From Actinopolymorpha alba DSM 45243 (GTDB lineage: Bacteria; Actinomycetota; Actinomycetes; Propionibacteriales; Actinopolymorphaceae), in assembly GCF_000373925.1 (NCBI RefSeq), contig NZ_KB892779.1, positions 113,754-177,753 of the forward strand: 64,000 nucleotides of DNA. Direction: 5' to 3'. The notes beneath the pieces are model-generated. The model was not told where the DNA came from and did no database searches. It worked only from the letters and a program-made list of their open reading frames with translations. The translations under genes were made by a program, and so were the position numbers. Shown one piece after another: positions 54,038 through 63,259 of the stretch; position 1 is the first letter of the stretch; every line of letters starts with the position of its first letter.

Positions 54038-55191
54038 TCGATCCCGTTACCCATCCGCACTCCGGTCCCGAGCGTCCCTCGGCACGACCACGCCGGACGC
54101 GCCGCCTCGGGCGGGTCGTAGCCGGCGTCCTCGTGGTAGCCGTCCTCGGCGTTACGTTGGCGGCCGTCTGGATGGTTGCCAACGCCAAACCAAAGGCCAT
54201 TCCGACGGCGAGCGAGATACCCACCGCCACCGCGCCCGTCACCCGGGGGACCGTGAGCGAACGCAGCCAGATCGGCGGCACCCTCGGCTACGACGGCCAG
54301 TACCAAGCGGTCCACCAGGCAGCGCCCGGAATCCTCACGACGGCATCCGCACCAGGCTCGATCGTCAGCCGTGGCAAGGTCCTCTACGCGGTGGGCAACC
54401 AGCCGGTACGTCTCCTTTATGGAGCCATCCCGGCGTACCGGGACTTCAGGTCTGGGATGGCGGACGGCCCGGATGTGCGGCAGCTGGAGCGCAACCTGGT
54501 CGACCTCGGCTTGGACCCCCACCGTCGGATCATCATCGACAATCACTTCAGCTCCACCACCGCGGCGGCGATCCGCCGGTGGCAGGCCAGGTGGGGACTG
54601 GCGAGCTGGCAACGCACCGGCAGGCTTTCCAAGGGCCAGGTGGCATTCCTTCCCGGCCCGTTGCGGATCAACCAGGTGCAGGCCGCGGTGGGCACCACGG
54701 TCGGCCCGAACACGCCGGTGCTCACCGCGACCTCGACCCGACGGGTGATCAATGCCCAGGTCACGGCCGACCGGCAGCGCCTGGTCAAGGTCAACGATCG
54801 GGTGGAGGTCTCGCTCACCGGTGTCGCCACACTGGAAGGCACCGTCGTGCGGGTCGGGCGGGTGGCGACCGCACAGCCGCGGGAGGCTGGAGCGGGAGAG
54901 TCTTCCGCGCCGGCCGCCGTACCCCTGACGATCAGCGTCACCCTGCCGCCCGGCAGCCCGGATCTCGACCAGGCGCCGGTACAGCTCAGCATCGTCACCG
55001 AGACGCGCGAGAACGTGCTGATGGTGCCGGTCATCGCGCTGCTTGCCCGGTCAGGCGGCGGCTACCAGGTGCGGCTGCCCTCAGGCCGGCAGGTCGAGGT
55101 GCGGCCTGGCCTGTACGACAGCAGCGCCGGGACCGTCGAAGTCACCGGGAACCTCGCCGCGGGCGACCTGGTCGAGGTGCCGGTCCAGTGA
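54034..55191 (+). CDS. Efflux adaptor (HlyD/RND-like) with peptidoglycan-binding domain
   Basis: This protein of about 385 residues has one N-terminal membrane helix (residues 26-48) and an outer part. A peptidoglycan-binding domain-1-like stretch lies near 145-205 ([17 protein letters not shown] ... [13 protein letters not shown]), followed by adaptor beta-barrel segments such as [23 protein letters not shown] and [20 protein letters not shown]. It should link the ABC permease to the cell wall in place of an outer-membrane channel. ATG 54034 overlaps the lipoprotein stop; its own stop overlaps the ATPase start (GTGA). Confidence 0.87.
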   Translation: MIDPVTHPHSGPERPSARPRRTRRLGRVVAGVLVVAVLGVTLAAVWMVANAKPKAIPTASEIPTATAPVTRGTVSERSQIGGTLGYDGQYQAVHQAAPGILTTASAPGSIVSRGKVLYAVGNQPVRLLYGAIPAYRDFRSGMADGPDVRQLERNLVDLGLDPHRRIIIDNHFSSTTAAAIRRWQARWGLASWQRTGRLSKGQVAFLPGPLRINQVQAAVGTTVGPNTPVLTATSTRRVINAQVTADRQRLVKVNDRVEVSLTGVATLEGTVVRVGRVATAQPREAGAGESSAPAAVPLTISVTLPPGSPDLDQAPVQLSIVTETRENVLMVPVIALLARSGGGYQVRLPSGRQVEVRPGLYDSSAGTVEVTGNLAAGDLVEVPVQ

Positions 55192-55874
55192 CGGCTGTCG
55201 TCGAAGTACGGGACGCACGCAAGGTCCACCCCGGCAACCCACCGGTCGAATCGATCCGCGGTGTCACCTTCACCATCCGAAGCGGCGAACTGGTCGCCAT
55301 CGTCGGCCCGTCCGGCTCGGGCAAGACCACCCTGCTCACCATGGCGGCCGGGCTCGACCGGCCGACGTCCGGATCGATCCGGATCACCGGCCAGCCGATC
55401 GAGGGCCTGTCCGACCGCCGGCTGTCCGGGATTCGAGCCCACCGGTTGGGTGTGGTCTTCCAGCAGTTCCACCTGCTCGAGCACCTCACCGCGGTCGACA
55501 ACGTCGCGACCGGGCTGCTGTACCGCGGGCTGCCGGCACGCGGGCGCAGAGTGGCCGCGCTGGCCGCGCTGGAGCGGGTCGGCCTGTCCCACCGGGTGCA
55601 CCACAAGGGCCAACAGCTCTCGGGCGGCGAGCGGCAACGGGTCGCCATCGCCCGGGCGCTGGTCGGCAGGCCGCCAGTGGTGTTCGCGGACGAGCCGACC
55701 GGCAACCTGGACTCGGCCAACGGCGCCGGCGTTCTCACCCTGCTGCGCGAACTGAACAGGGACGGCACCACGATCGTGGTCATTACGCACGACGCGGGAG
55801 TCGCGGCCGCGATGCACCGCCGCATCGAGCTGCGCGACGGACTCGTCGTACACGACTCCGGGGGTCCGACATGA
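55188..55874 (+). CDS. ABC transporter ATP-binding protein, MacB/LolD type
   Basis: This protein of about 228 residues has Walker A (GPSGSGKTT), the Q-loop [16 protein letters not shown], the signature LSGGERQR and Walker B ([13 protein letters not shown]), all typical of the MacB/LolD/FtsE group. GTG 55188 overlaps the adaptor stop and gives the standard length; the frame stays open far upstream but is not coding-like there. It drives the permease encoded next, with which it overlaps (ATGA). Confidence 0.94.
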   Translation: MTAVVEVRDARKVHPGNPPVESIRGVTFTIRSGELVAIVGPSGSGKTTLLTMAAGLDRPTSGSIRITGQPIEGLSDRRLSGIRAHRLGVVFQQFHLLEHLTAVDNVATGLLYRGLPARGRRVAALAALERVGLSHRVHHKGQQLSGGERQRVAIARALVGRPPVVFADEPTGNLDSANGAGVLTLLRELNRDGTTIVVITHDAGVAAAMHRRIELRDGLVVHDSGGPT

Positions 55875-57118
55875 CCGCACCTGTTCGGACGTCCGAGGTG
55901 GACCTCCTGAGCTGTCAGGACCAGTTGACACCGCTCTCACGCCTGCGCGCCACCGACCTCCTGCCGGTTGCTACCGCCGGCCTTCGTACGCGACGAGTGC
56001 GAGCCGTACTGTCCATCCTGGGCGTGGCCATCGGCATCGCCGCGATCGTCGCGGTGCTCGGCATCACCCGCTCCAGCCAAGCCGACCTCCTCGCCCGTAT
56101 CGACCGCCTCGGCACCAATCTGCTCACCGTCATCAACGGGCGCAGCGTCTCCGGTGACGAGGTGCAGCTGCCGGCAACGGCCGCGAGCGCGATCCTTCGC
56201 ACTGACGGCGTTCTGGCCACCGCACCTACCGCCGAGCTCGTGGGCGTGCAGGTCTACCGCTCAGACCAGGTCCCCACCACCCTCACCGGTGGCCTCTCGG
56301 TGCGCGCCGCCGACGCTTCCCTGCTGTCGACACTTGACGGTCGGGTCGCGCACGGAAGGTTCCTCAGCGCGGCGACGAGCCGGTACCCCACGACCGTCCT
56401 GGGACACACAGCCGCGCAGACACTCGGCATCGCTGACCTGTCTGGCACCCCGCGGGTCTGGATCGGCGGCCGGTGGTACGCCGTCGTCGGCATCCTCAGC
56501 CCGCTCGAGCTGGCCGCGGAGGTGGATCGGTCAGCGCTGATCGGCTTTCCGGTGGCCGCGCGGGACTTCGGGTACGACGGGCGCCCCAGCCGCATCTACG
56601 TACGAGCCGATACCGACCGCACCACGGAGGTGGCAGACCGCCTGGCCCGCGCCACGAACCCGCGGAGTCCGAACGAGGTCGCCGTCAGCCGACCCTCGGA
56701 CGCCCTGTCGGCTCGGCTGGCGGTTGCGGGCTCCTCCACCTCCCTGTTTCTCGGCCTGGGTGCGGTGGCCCTGCTGGTCGGTGGCATCGGCATCGCCAAC
56801 GTCATGGTGATTTCGGTGCTCGAACGGCGTACCGAGATCGGCCTGCGCCGGGCGCTCGGTGCGGCTCGCCGGCACGTCGCGGCACAGTTCGTCGTCGAGT
56901 CGTTCCTGCTCGGCGTCACCGGCGGCGTGGTCGGTGTGCTCGTTGGCGCCGCGGTGACGTACGCCGTGGCCACGCAGCGCGGATGGCAGCCACTGGTCCC
57001 GCCGGTCGCGGTCGGCGTCGGGCTGGTCACGGCGGTGGTGGTCGGCGCGCTCGCCGGGCTGTACCCCGCACAGCGAGCGGCCCGCCTTTCCCCGACCGAC
57101 GCGTTGCGCTCCGCCTGA
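55871..57118 (+). CDS. ABC transporter permease, MacB/FtsX type
   Basis: This 415-residue protein has the MacB layout: one membrane helix near residues 35-60 ([21 protein letters not shown]), a long outer domain (about 60-275), and three C-terminal helices with the FtsX-like block [19 protein letters not shown]. MacB-type systems move peptides, lipids or drugs by a mechanical pump action, not by a channel. With the lipoprotein, adaptor and ATPase it makes a full four-part unit controlled by the neighbouring two-component system. The exported molecule is unknown. Confidence 0.93.
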   Translation: MTAPVRTSEVDLLSCQDQLTPLSRLRATDLLPVATAGLRTRRVRAVLSILGVAIGIAAIVAVLGITRSSQADLLARIDRLGTNLLTVINGRSVSGDEVQLPATAASAILRTDGVLATAPTAELVGVQVYRSDQVPTTLTGGLSVRAADASLLSTLDGRVAHGRFLSAATSRYPTTVLGHTAAQTLGIADLSGTPRVWIGGRWYAVVGILSPLELAAEVDRSALIGFPVAARDFGYDGRPSRIYVRADTDRTTEVADRLARATNPRSPNEVAVSRPSDALSARLAVAGSSTSLFLGLGAVALLVGGIGIANVMVISVLERRTEIGLRRALGAARRHVAAQFVVESFLLGVTGGVVGVLVGAAVTYAVATQRGWQPLVPPVAVGVGLVTAVVVGALAGLYPAQRAARLSPTDALRSA

Positions 57119-57127
57119 CCGGCTGGA

Positions 57128-58165
57128 TCAGAGGGACTGGACCAGCCGGCGGTGGAGCCCGATCAGCGCGAGTCCGAACCCGACCACGGGCACCGCCCAC
57201 CACATCAGGTCGTACGCCGCCAACAGATACGCCACAACCAGGCCGGTGATCGCGATCAGGGCGCCACCATCGCGGAGCCGAACCCAGTCCCGGACGCGGG
57301 CGCGGCGCAGCAGCACCACTCCCACGACTGCCAGGACGCTGAGGAGGAGTGCGACGGCGTACACCACGGCGGCCGGGAGCCCAACCCGCTCTCCGGGAAG
57401 CTCGAGGTTGCTCCGCAGCGTCGGGATCGTGCCCGGACGGCTCGCGACACCGGTTGTGGTGGCGACCCCGGGCAGCTCGGCGTAGGCGGTCACGGAGCTC
57501 TTCGCCGGCAGGTCGGACACCCCGAACCTGGCTGTCGTACCTGACGCGGACGCGTCACAGGGCGCGGCGTTGTTGCTGACCGAGCAGGACACCTTGCCGG
57601 GCGTCGCCGGCGCGGTGAGCGAGAGGCGCACCCGGTCGACGGGCTCGTTGTGGTCGAGGATCGCGTTCCACCACAGGTTCGGAACGCCGTTCCCCGCGGT
57701 GGCGAGGCCGCGCACGACGTACTTCACCTCGTACGTGTGCGTCCCGGCGGGCGTGACGCCGCCGCGACCGATCCAGGCGGAGTACCACCACGTCTGGCGG
57801 TCGGAGAACACCCTGACCGGTTCGCCGTCCATCGACACCGACAGGTCCTCGATCGACAGCAGGCGCGACTTGAGCGGGTCCTCCTGACCGTCCCCTCCGA
57901 TCTGGGAGTACCTCAGCGGGATCGCCCACTGGATCGGTGACGAGCGACCGATCGCCAGCCGGTAGGTGAAGCGCTCGGTCACCGCCATCGAACCATCCGC
58001 GCGGACCGTCGCCGCGATGTCATACGACGTGATCCGGTCACCGGACTCGGCGGCGCTGGCGGCGGGCGCCGCGATCACCGCACACGCCATCCCCAGCACC
58101 GCGAGGACGAATGCGGTGACGAGGGGGCAGGTGAGTGGGTTGGTGGATTCGCGGTCAGCTGCCAT
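57128..58165 (-). CDS. DUF2207-like membrane protein
   Basis: This protein of about 345 residues has a signal peptide or first helix (residues 12-38, cleaved after an Ala-rich stretch), then an outer domain beginning ITSYDIAATVRADGSMAVTERFTYRL, typical of the DUF2207 N-terminal domain. Two or three membrane helices follow after residue 265, and the polar cytoplasmic part seen in longer DUF2207 proteins is missing. The start ATG 58165 overlaps the acetyltransferase gene by 11 bases, so translation is coupled. Function is unknown; membership is judged from pattern only. Confidence 0.7.
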   Translation of the reverse strand: MAADRESTNPLTCPLVTAFVLAVLGMACAVIAAPAASAAESGDRITSYDIAATVRADGSMAVTERFTYRLAIGRSSPIQWAIPLRYSQIGGDGQEDPLKSRLLSIEDLSVSMDGEPVRVFSDRQTWWYSAWIGRGGVTPAGTHTYEVKYVVRGLATAGNGVPNLWWNAILDHNEPVDRVRLSLTAPATPGKVSCSVSNNAAPCDASASGTTARFGVSDLPAKSSVTAYAELPGVATTTGVASRPGTIPTLRSNLELPGERVGLPAAVVYAVALLLSVLAVVGVVLLRRARVRDWVRLRDGGALIAITGLVVAYLLAAYDLMWWAVPVVGFGLALIGLHRRLVQSL

Positions 58166-59051
58166 CGGACTGGAAACGATAGCTGGTGACGTCACACACG
58201 GGGCGGTAGCCGACCGCGGCGTAGATCTTGTTGGACGTCGGGTTGCCCACGTCGGTGTACAGCGTGCAGGCCACCGCCCCAGCGTCAAGGGCAGCTTGAC
58301 TGACAGCCGCGACGAGCGCGCTCGCATAGCCCTTCCCACGGGCAGCCGGCGGCGTGTAGACCGGACCGATCCGTACGACGCCGGCCACGCACACGCTCGT
58401 CCCCGCGTAGGACACCGGCCCGGCGGCGTCCCAGATCCAGGCGCGGTGCTCGGCCAGACGCAGGTCCACGTTGTGGCGCGCCTCCTCATTCGCCTCGGCG
58501 GCCTGGTCCGTGTCCTCCGAAGAAGGTCCCCCGCCCTCGGCTTCGACCGTGAACGCCTCGGTCCACGCCGTCAGCAGGTCGCGGTCGGCCTCCCCCGCCA
58601 CCCGCATCGACCCCGCTACCTGCGCGGGCGGGTCGACGGCGTCGAGACGGTGGATACGCAGGTGCATGCCCACGTTGGTGGAGCCGCCGGATCGTCGTGT
58701 CCATGCCGAGGCGAACGCGCTGGCCTCCGCGACGGTGGCGTTCACGCCAGCGGCATCAGGGCAGAGCGGCAGCAGCGCCTCGACGGCAGCCTCGACCGCG
58801 GCCGCCGGCATGGGCGAGAGGACGACGGCATGCGGCGGGGTTCGCATCGCCGTACCGACGACGGCACCCGCGCTGTCCCTGACGATGAGGTACGTCGCCG
58901 GCTTGGGGTCCGTCACGGCGCCGGTACGTCGAGCCACCACATTCGTGATCGTCACACTGTTGCGGAACGGGTCGGAGAGCAGGAAGTCACTGGTCGCGTC
59001 CCAGAACTCGTTCGGGTCAGCAGTCGCCTCGCAACGCATGAGGTCGAGCAT
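58155..59051 (-). CDS. GNAT family N-acetyltransferase
   Basis: This protein of about 298 residues has an N-terminal GNAT-like half and a C-terminal catalytic half. GPVYTPPAARGKGYASALVAAVSQAALDAGA (near 228-258) holds the acetyl-CoA loop R-G-K-G-Y-A, and YTDVGNPTSNKIYAAVGYRPVCD is the closing motif. Two-domain acetyltransferases of this kind occur throughout Actinomycetota with no assigned substrate. ATG 59051 has GGGGAGG about twelve bases before it; a TTG at 59075 is also in frame. It is cotranscribed with the DUF2207-like gene and follows menD on the same strand. Confidence 0.85.
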   Translation of the reverse strand: MLDLMRCEATADPNEFWDATSDFLLSDPFRNSVTITNVVARRTGAVTDPKPATYLIVRDSAGAVVGTAMRTPPHAVVLSPMPAAAVEAAVEALLPLCPDAAGVNATVAEASAFASAWTRRSGGSTNVGMHLRIHRLDAVDPPAQVAGSMRVAGEADRDLLTAWTEAFTVEAEGGGPSSEDTDQAAEANEEARHNVDLRLAEHRAWIWDAAGPVSYAGTSVCVAGVVRIGPVYTPPAARGKGYASALVAAVSQAALDAGAVACTLYTDVGNPTSNKIYAAVGYRPVCDVTSYRFQSDGS

Positions 59052-59126
59052 GGCGCGGCAAGCCTCCCCGATCAAGGGACTTTGGCGCCTCGCCAGGCTC
59101 AGCGGTCGGGTCGGCGGTCAGTCACC

Positions 59127-60887
59127 TCACCCCCGACCAACCGCGGCGGCGACCGCCGTACGCAGCCGGGCGTGCAGGGCCCTGATGCGCGAACGGTCGA
59201 CCCGCACCTCCACGATCCGCAGCCCCCGCGACCGGGACAGCGCGGCGCGCAGGTCCCGCCGGCTGCGGGCCAGGGTGTACGGCGTGCGGGTCGCGGCGGC
59301 GAGGGCGCCGATGTCGACACCGTGCGGCGTACCGAAGACCCGGTCGAACGCCTCAGCGTAGACCGGCGCGCCCTGCTCGAGGGTCGTGAAGATGCCGCCG
59401 CCGTCGTCGTTGACCACGACCACCGTGAGGTCGGGCCGCGCTTCGTAGGAGCCGCGCACGAGCCCGTTGGAGTCGTGGAGGAAGGCGAGGTCGCCCAGCA
59501 GGGCGTACGACGGTCCGATGCGGTGGACCAGTGCGGCCCCGATCGCCGAGGACACGGTGCCGTCGATGCCGGCCAGGCCACGGTTGGCGAGGACCCGGCG
59601 GTGGTCCCGCGGATCGATCCGGCCGCCTTCGTCGACCAGCCGGTTGCTCCACGGGGCACCCGCGAGGTCAAGGTCGCGGATGGGGTTGGACGAACCGGCG
59701 AAGAGCAGCCCACCACCGGGGACGGCCGCCGCGACGTCCCGGGCGACGTGCAGGCCGGTGAGTCCGGGTTCGCGGGCGAGCACCTCCTCGATCGCGCCTC
59801 GCGCGCACTGGTCGGCGGACAGCCACGCGGACAGCCATTCGTCCGGCTCGCGGCGGTCCGCGCCGTCGACCGTCCCCTCCATGGCGACGGTGGCGGTGAC
59901 GCGGTATGCCTGATGGCCGGGGTCGGGCCAGGCGGGGCGGCGGGCCACCACCACGATCTCCACGTCGTCGCGGGTGATCAGCCGGGTCACCGGGCGCGAC
60001 AGTGTGGGCCAGCCGTACACGATGACCCGTTCGATCCCGCGGACCAGCTCGGTGTCGGCGTCGAGCAGCAGGCGGTAGGGACCCAGGGCGTTGGGGCCGG
60101 ACCGGGCACCGCTCGTGGGCTCGGCCAGCAGGGGCCAGCCAGCCGTCTCGGCCAACCATCGCGCCTGCGCGTCGGCGCCGTCGCCCGCGACCACCATAGT
60201 GCGCGGGCCAGGCTCCAACCAGGAGATGTGGTCGGTGGCGAGGCGTTCGATCCGAGTCCAGCGCCCGCCGTTGGAGCGGCCGTCGAGGGATTCGGGCCAG
60301 TCGGTCGGCGTACCGCCGTCGTCGAGGTCTTCGGGATCGGGAACGAGCGGCTCCCGGAACGCGAGGTTCAGGTGGACGGGCCCCGGGTGCCGGTCCCGGA
60401 ACCCCCGCGCGATCGCGACCGCACGACCCACCAGCTCCCGCCAGTAGGCGTTCTGGCCGGGCCGGCGTTCGGGTACGCCGACCTCGTGGAACATCCGCAC
60501 CGCGTCGCCGTACAGCTTCACCTGGTCGGTCGTCTGGCTGGCGCCCACGCCGCGCAGGTCCGGTGGCCGGTCGGCGGTGAGGACGACGAGGGGTACGCCG
60601 GCGTGGTGCGCCTCCAGGACCGCGGGGTGGAGGTTGGCCGCGGCCGTGCCCGACGTACAGACGACAGGCACCGGACGCCGGCTCGCCTTGGCCAGCCCGA
60701 CGGCGAGGAACCCCGCCGACCGCTCGTCGATCCGGACGTGCAGCCGGATGTGACCCCGCGCGTCGGACGCGTGGAGCGCGAAGGCCAGCGGGGCGTTGCG
60801 GGACCCGGGGGCGAGCACGGCCTCGCGGACGCCACTGCGCCACATCTCGTCGACGAACACCCGGGCGAGTGCGGTGGAGGGGTTCAT
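59127..60887 (-). CDS. menD: SEPHCHC synthase (menaquinone biosynthesis)
   Basis: This protein of about 586 residues is the thiamine-diphosphate enzyme that joins isochorismate and 2-oxoglutarate. The N-terminus ALARVFVDEMWRSGVREAVLAPGSRNAPLAFAL is the MenD signature, with the conserved Glu loop CTSGTAAANLHPAVLEAHHA. The TPP- and metal-binding part is SYALLGDLAFLHDSNGL (near 457-473). ATG 60887 overlaps the menC stop (ATGA). Its product goes on to MenH, not found here, and then MenC. It is the second gene of a menC-menD unit. Confidence 0.95.
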   Translation of the reverse strand: MNPSTALARVFVDEMWRSGVREAVLAPGSRNAPLAFALHASDARGHIRLHVRIDERSAGFLAVGLAKASRRPVPVVCTSGTAAANLHPAVLEAHHAGVPLVVLTADRPPDLRGVGASQTTDQVKLYGDAVRMFHEVGVPERRPGQNAYWRELVGRAVAIARGFRDRHPGPVHLNLAFREPLVPDPEDLDDGGTPTDWPESLDGRSNGGRWTRIERLATDHISWLEPGPRTMVVAGDGADAQARWLAETAGWPLLAEPTSGARSGPNALGPYRLLLDADTELVRGIERVIVYGWPTLSRPVTRLITRDDVEIVVVARRPAWPDPGHQAYRVTATVAMEGTVDGADRREPDEWLSAWLSADQCARGAIEEVLAREPGLTGLHVARDVAAAVPGGGLLFAGSSNPIRDLDLAGAPWSNRLVDEGGRIDPRDHRRVLANRGLAGIDGTVSSAIGAALVHRIGPSYALLGDLAFLHDSNGLVRGSYEARPDLTVVVVNDDGGGIFTTLEQGAPVYAEAFDRVFGTPHGVDIGALAAATRTPYTLARSRRDLRAALSRSRGLRIVEVRVDRSRIRALHARLRTAVAAAVGRG

Positions 60888-61846
60888 GCGAGCCCTTCCA
60901 CGGCGGCCAGCCGCTCGGACCAGCGGGCACGGGTGGCCTCGTCGGCGGCGACCGCGGCCAGCCTGTCGGGGTGGGGTGCCGGTCTCACCACGGGAAGCGT
61001 CCCCTCGACCGGCAGGAGCGGCTCCGCCACGACGTCGGCGGTGAGCATCTGGACGGTGGCGAGCCCACATGCGTACGGGAGCTCAGGCAGGGCGGCCGCC
61101 AGTGCGACGCCCGCGGCGATGCCGATGGAGGTCTCCAGAGCACTCGAGACGACCACCGGGAGACCGATCTGTTCGGCGATCCGCAGGGCTGCCCGGACTC
61201 CGCCCAGGGGCTGCACCTTGAGGACCGCGATGTCGGCGGCTCCCAGGCGGGCCACGCGGTAGGGGTCCGCGGCCCGCCGGATGGATTCGTCGGCGGCGAT
61301 GGGTACGTCGACCTGGCGGCGTACCCGTGCGAGATCTTCCACGGTCGCACAGGGCTGTTCGGCGTACTCCAGGCCGGCGGCCTTCTTGTCGAGCAACCCG
61401 ATCATCCGGACCGCTGTGTCGACGTCCCAGAAGCCGTTGGCGTCGACCCGGATGCGGCCGTCCGGCCCGAGCGCGTCGCGGACCGCCTCGACCCGGGCAA
61501 GGTCGTCGGCCTCGCTCTGGCCGGGCTCGGCGACCTTGACCTTCGCCGTCCGGCAGCCGGCGCTGCCGGCGACGATCGCCCGCGCCTGGTCGGGCCCGAC
61601 CGCGGGGATCGTGCAGTTGACGGGCACTCGCTCTCTGACCGGTGTCGGCCAGACGTCGTAGGCCGCCTCCCGGGCCGCGCGGAGCCAGGGCACGCACGCG
61701 GCGGGGTCGTAGTCCCAGAACGGGCTGAACTCCGCCCAACCGGCCGGACCCTGGACGAGGACGCCCTCACGGACCAGGATTCCGCGGAACTTCGTGCGCA
61801 TGGCCATCGCGAAGACGTGGGCTTCCCCACCCCCACGGATGATCAT
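60884..61846 (-). CDS. menC: o-Succinylbenzoate synthase
   Basis: This protein of about 320 residues belongs to the enolase superfamily. MRTKFRGILVREGVL opens the capping domain. KVKVAEPG gives the catalytic Lys, RVDANGFWD the first metal Asp, EYAEQPC the Glu, AADES the third ligand and AVLKVQPLGG the second Lys. It dehydrates SHCHC to o-succinylbenzoate. ATG 61846 has GGAGGG about eight bases before it; GTG 61855 and ATG 61801 are also in frame, and a start at 61801 to 61807 would match many homologues. It overlaps menD and is divergent from menE over 87 bases. Confidence 0.93.
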   Translation of the reverse strand: MIIRGGGEAHVFAMAMRTKFRGILVREGVLVQGPAGWAEFSPFWDYDPAACVPWLRAAREAAYDVWPTPVRERVPVNCTIPAVGPDQARAIVAGSAGCRTAKVKVAEPGQSEADDLARVEAVRDALGPDGRIRVDANGFWDVDTAVRMIGLLDKKAAGLEYAEQPCATVEDLARVRRQVDVPIAADESIRRAADPYRVARLGAADIAVLKVQPLGGVRAALRIAEQIGLPVVVSSALETSIGIAAGVALAAALPELPYACGLATVQMLTADVVAEPLLPVEGTLPVVRPAPHPDRLAAVAADEATRARWSERLAAVEGLA

Positions 61847-61891
61847 GAAACGCACCCTCCGTATCTACCTTGGCGGACTGCTGGGCGAAAA

Positions 61892-61910
61892 CCGTGACAG
61901 ATTGTCACGG
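61892..61910. promoter_or_regulatory. Palindromic operator candidate between menC and menE
   Basis: CCGTGACA-GAT-TGTCACGG is a perfect palindrome with 8-base arms and a 3-base centre. It lies 12 bases before a TAGCCT -10 box (61922-61927) for menE and 46 bases upstream of menC. A dimeric regulator bound here could control both directions. The regulator is unknown. Confidence 0.5.
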
Positions 61911-61933
61911 GGATGGCCTCGTAGCCTAGTCCT

Positions 61934-63244
61934 GTGCGTACTAACGCCCGCCGCCGGCTCGTGACCTTCGAGGCTTCCTCCGACCCCCTGGCGAGCACCG
62001 ATTTGATCACGAATCTGCTCCCTGCGTTGGGAGATGCGCTCGCGGGCGATGGCCCGGCGATCGCCCCAACAACACCTGGACCAGAGTACGGCCAGATCCG
62101 GACAATGCTCCGGGTCGAGGCTCCCCTGGAACGCCCGGACATCGCCGTCGTCCTTCCCACCTCCGGCTCGACCGGCGCCCCGAAGGGTGCGCTCCTTCCG
62201 GCGTCCGCGCTCCTCCATTCCGCGCGGGCGACGCTGGACCGGCTGGGCGGTCCGGGCCGGTGGGTGCTCGCTCTGCCGCCGACCCGGATCGCCGGGCTGC
62301 AGGTGCTCGTGCGTTCCCTAGTCGCGGGCACCACACCGGTGCCGATCGAAGATCCGTTCACGCCGTCGGCGTTCTGCGCCGCGACCGACCTGTTGTCCCA
62401 GCCGCCGGGCGGTGCCGCCGCGGGACGCCGGTACACCGCGCTGGTCCCCACCCAACTGGTCCGCCTGCTCGACGCCGGCCCGCTGGCGGTGGCGGCGCTC
62501 GCGTCGTACGACGCGGTGCTGGTCGGTGGCGGCGCGAGTTCGACGGCGCTGCTGGACCGGGCACGCGCGGCCGGCGTACGGGTGGTGACGACGTACGGCA
62601 TGACCGAGACCTGCGGCGGCTGCGTCTACGACGGGCTTCCCCTCGAAGGCGTGACCGTGACCGTGCGACCGACTGGCGGGGCGGTGGACGGCGTTACGCC
62701 GGCGCCGGCGGTGGCTGGCTCACCGGGCGAAGGTGTCGCTGGCTCTCCGGGCGAAGGTGTCGCTGGTTCGGGGCGGGTGCTGCTTGGTGGGCCGGTGCTG
62801 TTCGCGGGCTACCGACTGCGACCCGACCTCACCTCCGCCGCGCTCGCCGACGGGTGGCACGTCACCGGTGACCTGGGGCGGCTCCACCAGGATGGCCGGC
62901 TCGACATCCTCGGCCGGGTTGACGATGTGGTCGTGTCCGGCGGTGTCAACGTTCCCTTGCTCGCCGTCGAACGCGCCGTGGCCTCCTATCCCGGTGTGGC
63001 CGAAGCGGCCGCGGCCGGCGTTCCCGATCCGGAGTGGGGGGCGCGCGTGGTGGTGTACGTCGTCCTCCGCCCCGGCGCGACTGCTCCTTCACTGGCGCGG
63101 GTCCGCGACCACGTGGCGGCCTCGCACCCACGGGCGTACGCCCCCAAGGACCTGGTCGTGGTGGAGTCGCTCCCGCTCCTACCCTCGGGCAAGCTCGACC
63201 GGGCCGCGCTCGCGAGCAGCACCCCAGCCGGCCCTGCGCGATGA
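61934..63244 (+). CDS. menE: o-Succinylbenzoate-CoA ligase
   Basis: This 436-residue member of the AMP-forming ligase family activates o-succinylbenzoate with CoA. The P-loop is LPTSGSTGAPKGALLP (near 73-88), followed by TTYGMTETCGGCVYDG, DGWHVTGDLGRLHQDGRLDILGRVDDVVVSGG and the C-terminal LPSGKLDR with the catalytic Lys. Short N-terminal regions are usual for actinobacterial MenE. A tandem repeat inserts AGSPGEGV units near residues 260-280. GTG 61934 follows a TAGCCT box by six bases, so the message is probably leaderless. It is convergent with the HNH gene. Confidence 0.93.
   Translation: MRTNARRRLVTFEASSDPLASTDLITNLLPALGDALAGDGPAIAPTTPGPEYGQIRTMLRVEAPLERPDIAVVLPTSGSTGAPKGALLPASALLHSARATLDRLGGPGRWVLALPPTRIAGLQVLVRSLVAGTTPVPIEDPFTPSAFCAATDLLSQPPGGAAAGRRYTALVPTQLVRLLDAGPLAVAALASYDAVLVGGGASSTALLDRARAAGVRVVTTYGMTETCGGCVYDGLPLEGVTVTVRPTGGAVDGVTPAPAVAGSPGEGVAGSPGEGVAGSGRVLLGGPVLFAGYRLRPDLTSAALADGWHVTGDLGRLHQDGRLDILGRVDDVVVSGGVNVPLLAVERAVASYPGVAEAAAAGVPDPEWGARVVVYVVLRPGATAPSLARVRDHVAASHPRAYAPKDLVVVESLPLLPSGKLDRAALASSTPAGPAR
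62710..62770 (+). repeat. 24-base tandem repeat inside menE
   Basis: Two units (62710-62733 and 62734-62757) plus a part unit encode AGSPGEGV, AGSPGEGV, AGSG in a surface loop before the RVLLGGPVLFAGY strand. The unit is a multiple of three, so the frame is kept. Confidence 0.8.
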
Positions 63245-63259
63245 CCATCACCCTTTTCC

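Noticed and set aside
57966..61262. A 1098-codon open frame on the plus strand
   Set aside because: It lies opposite the DUF2207-like, acetyltransferase, menD and menC genes, has an Arg/Gly/Val-rich composition typical of antisense frames in high-GC DNA, and shows no domain.
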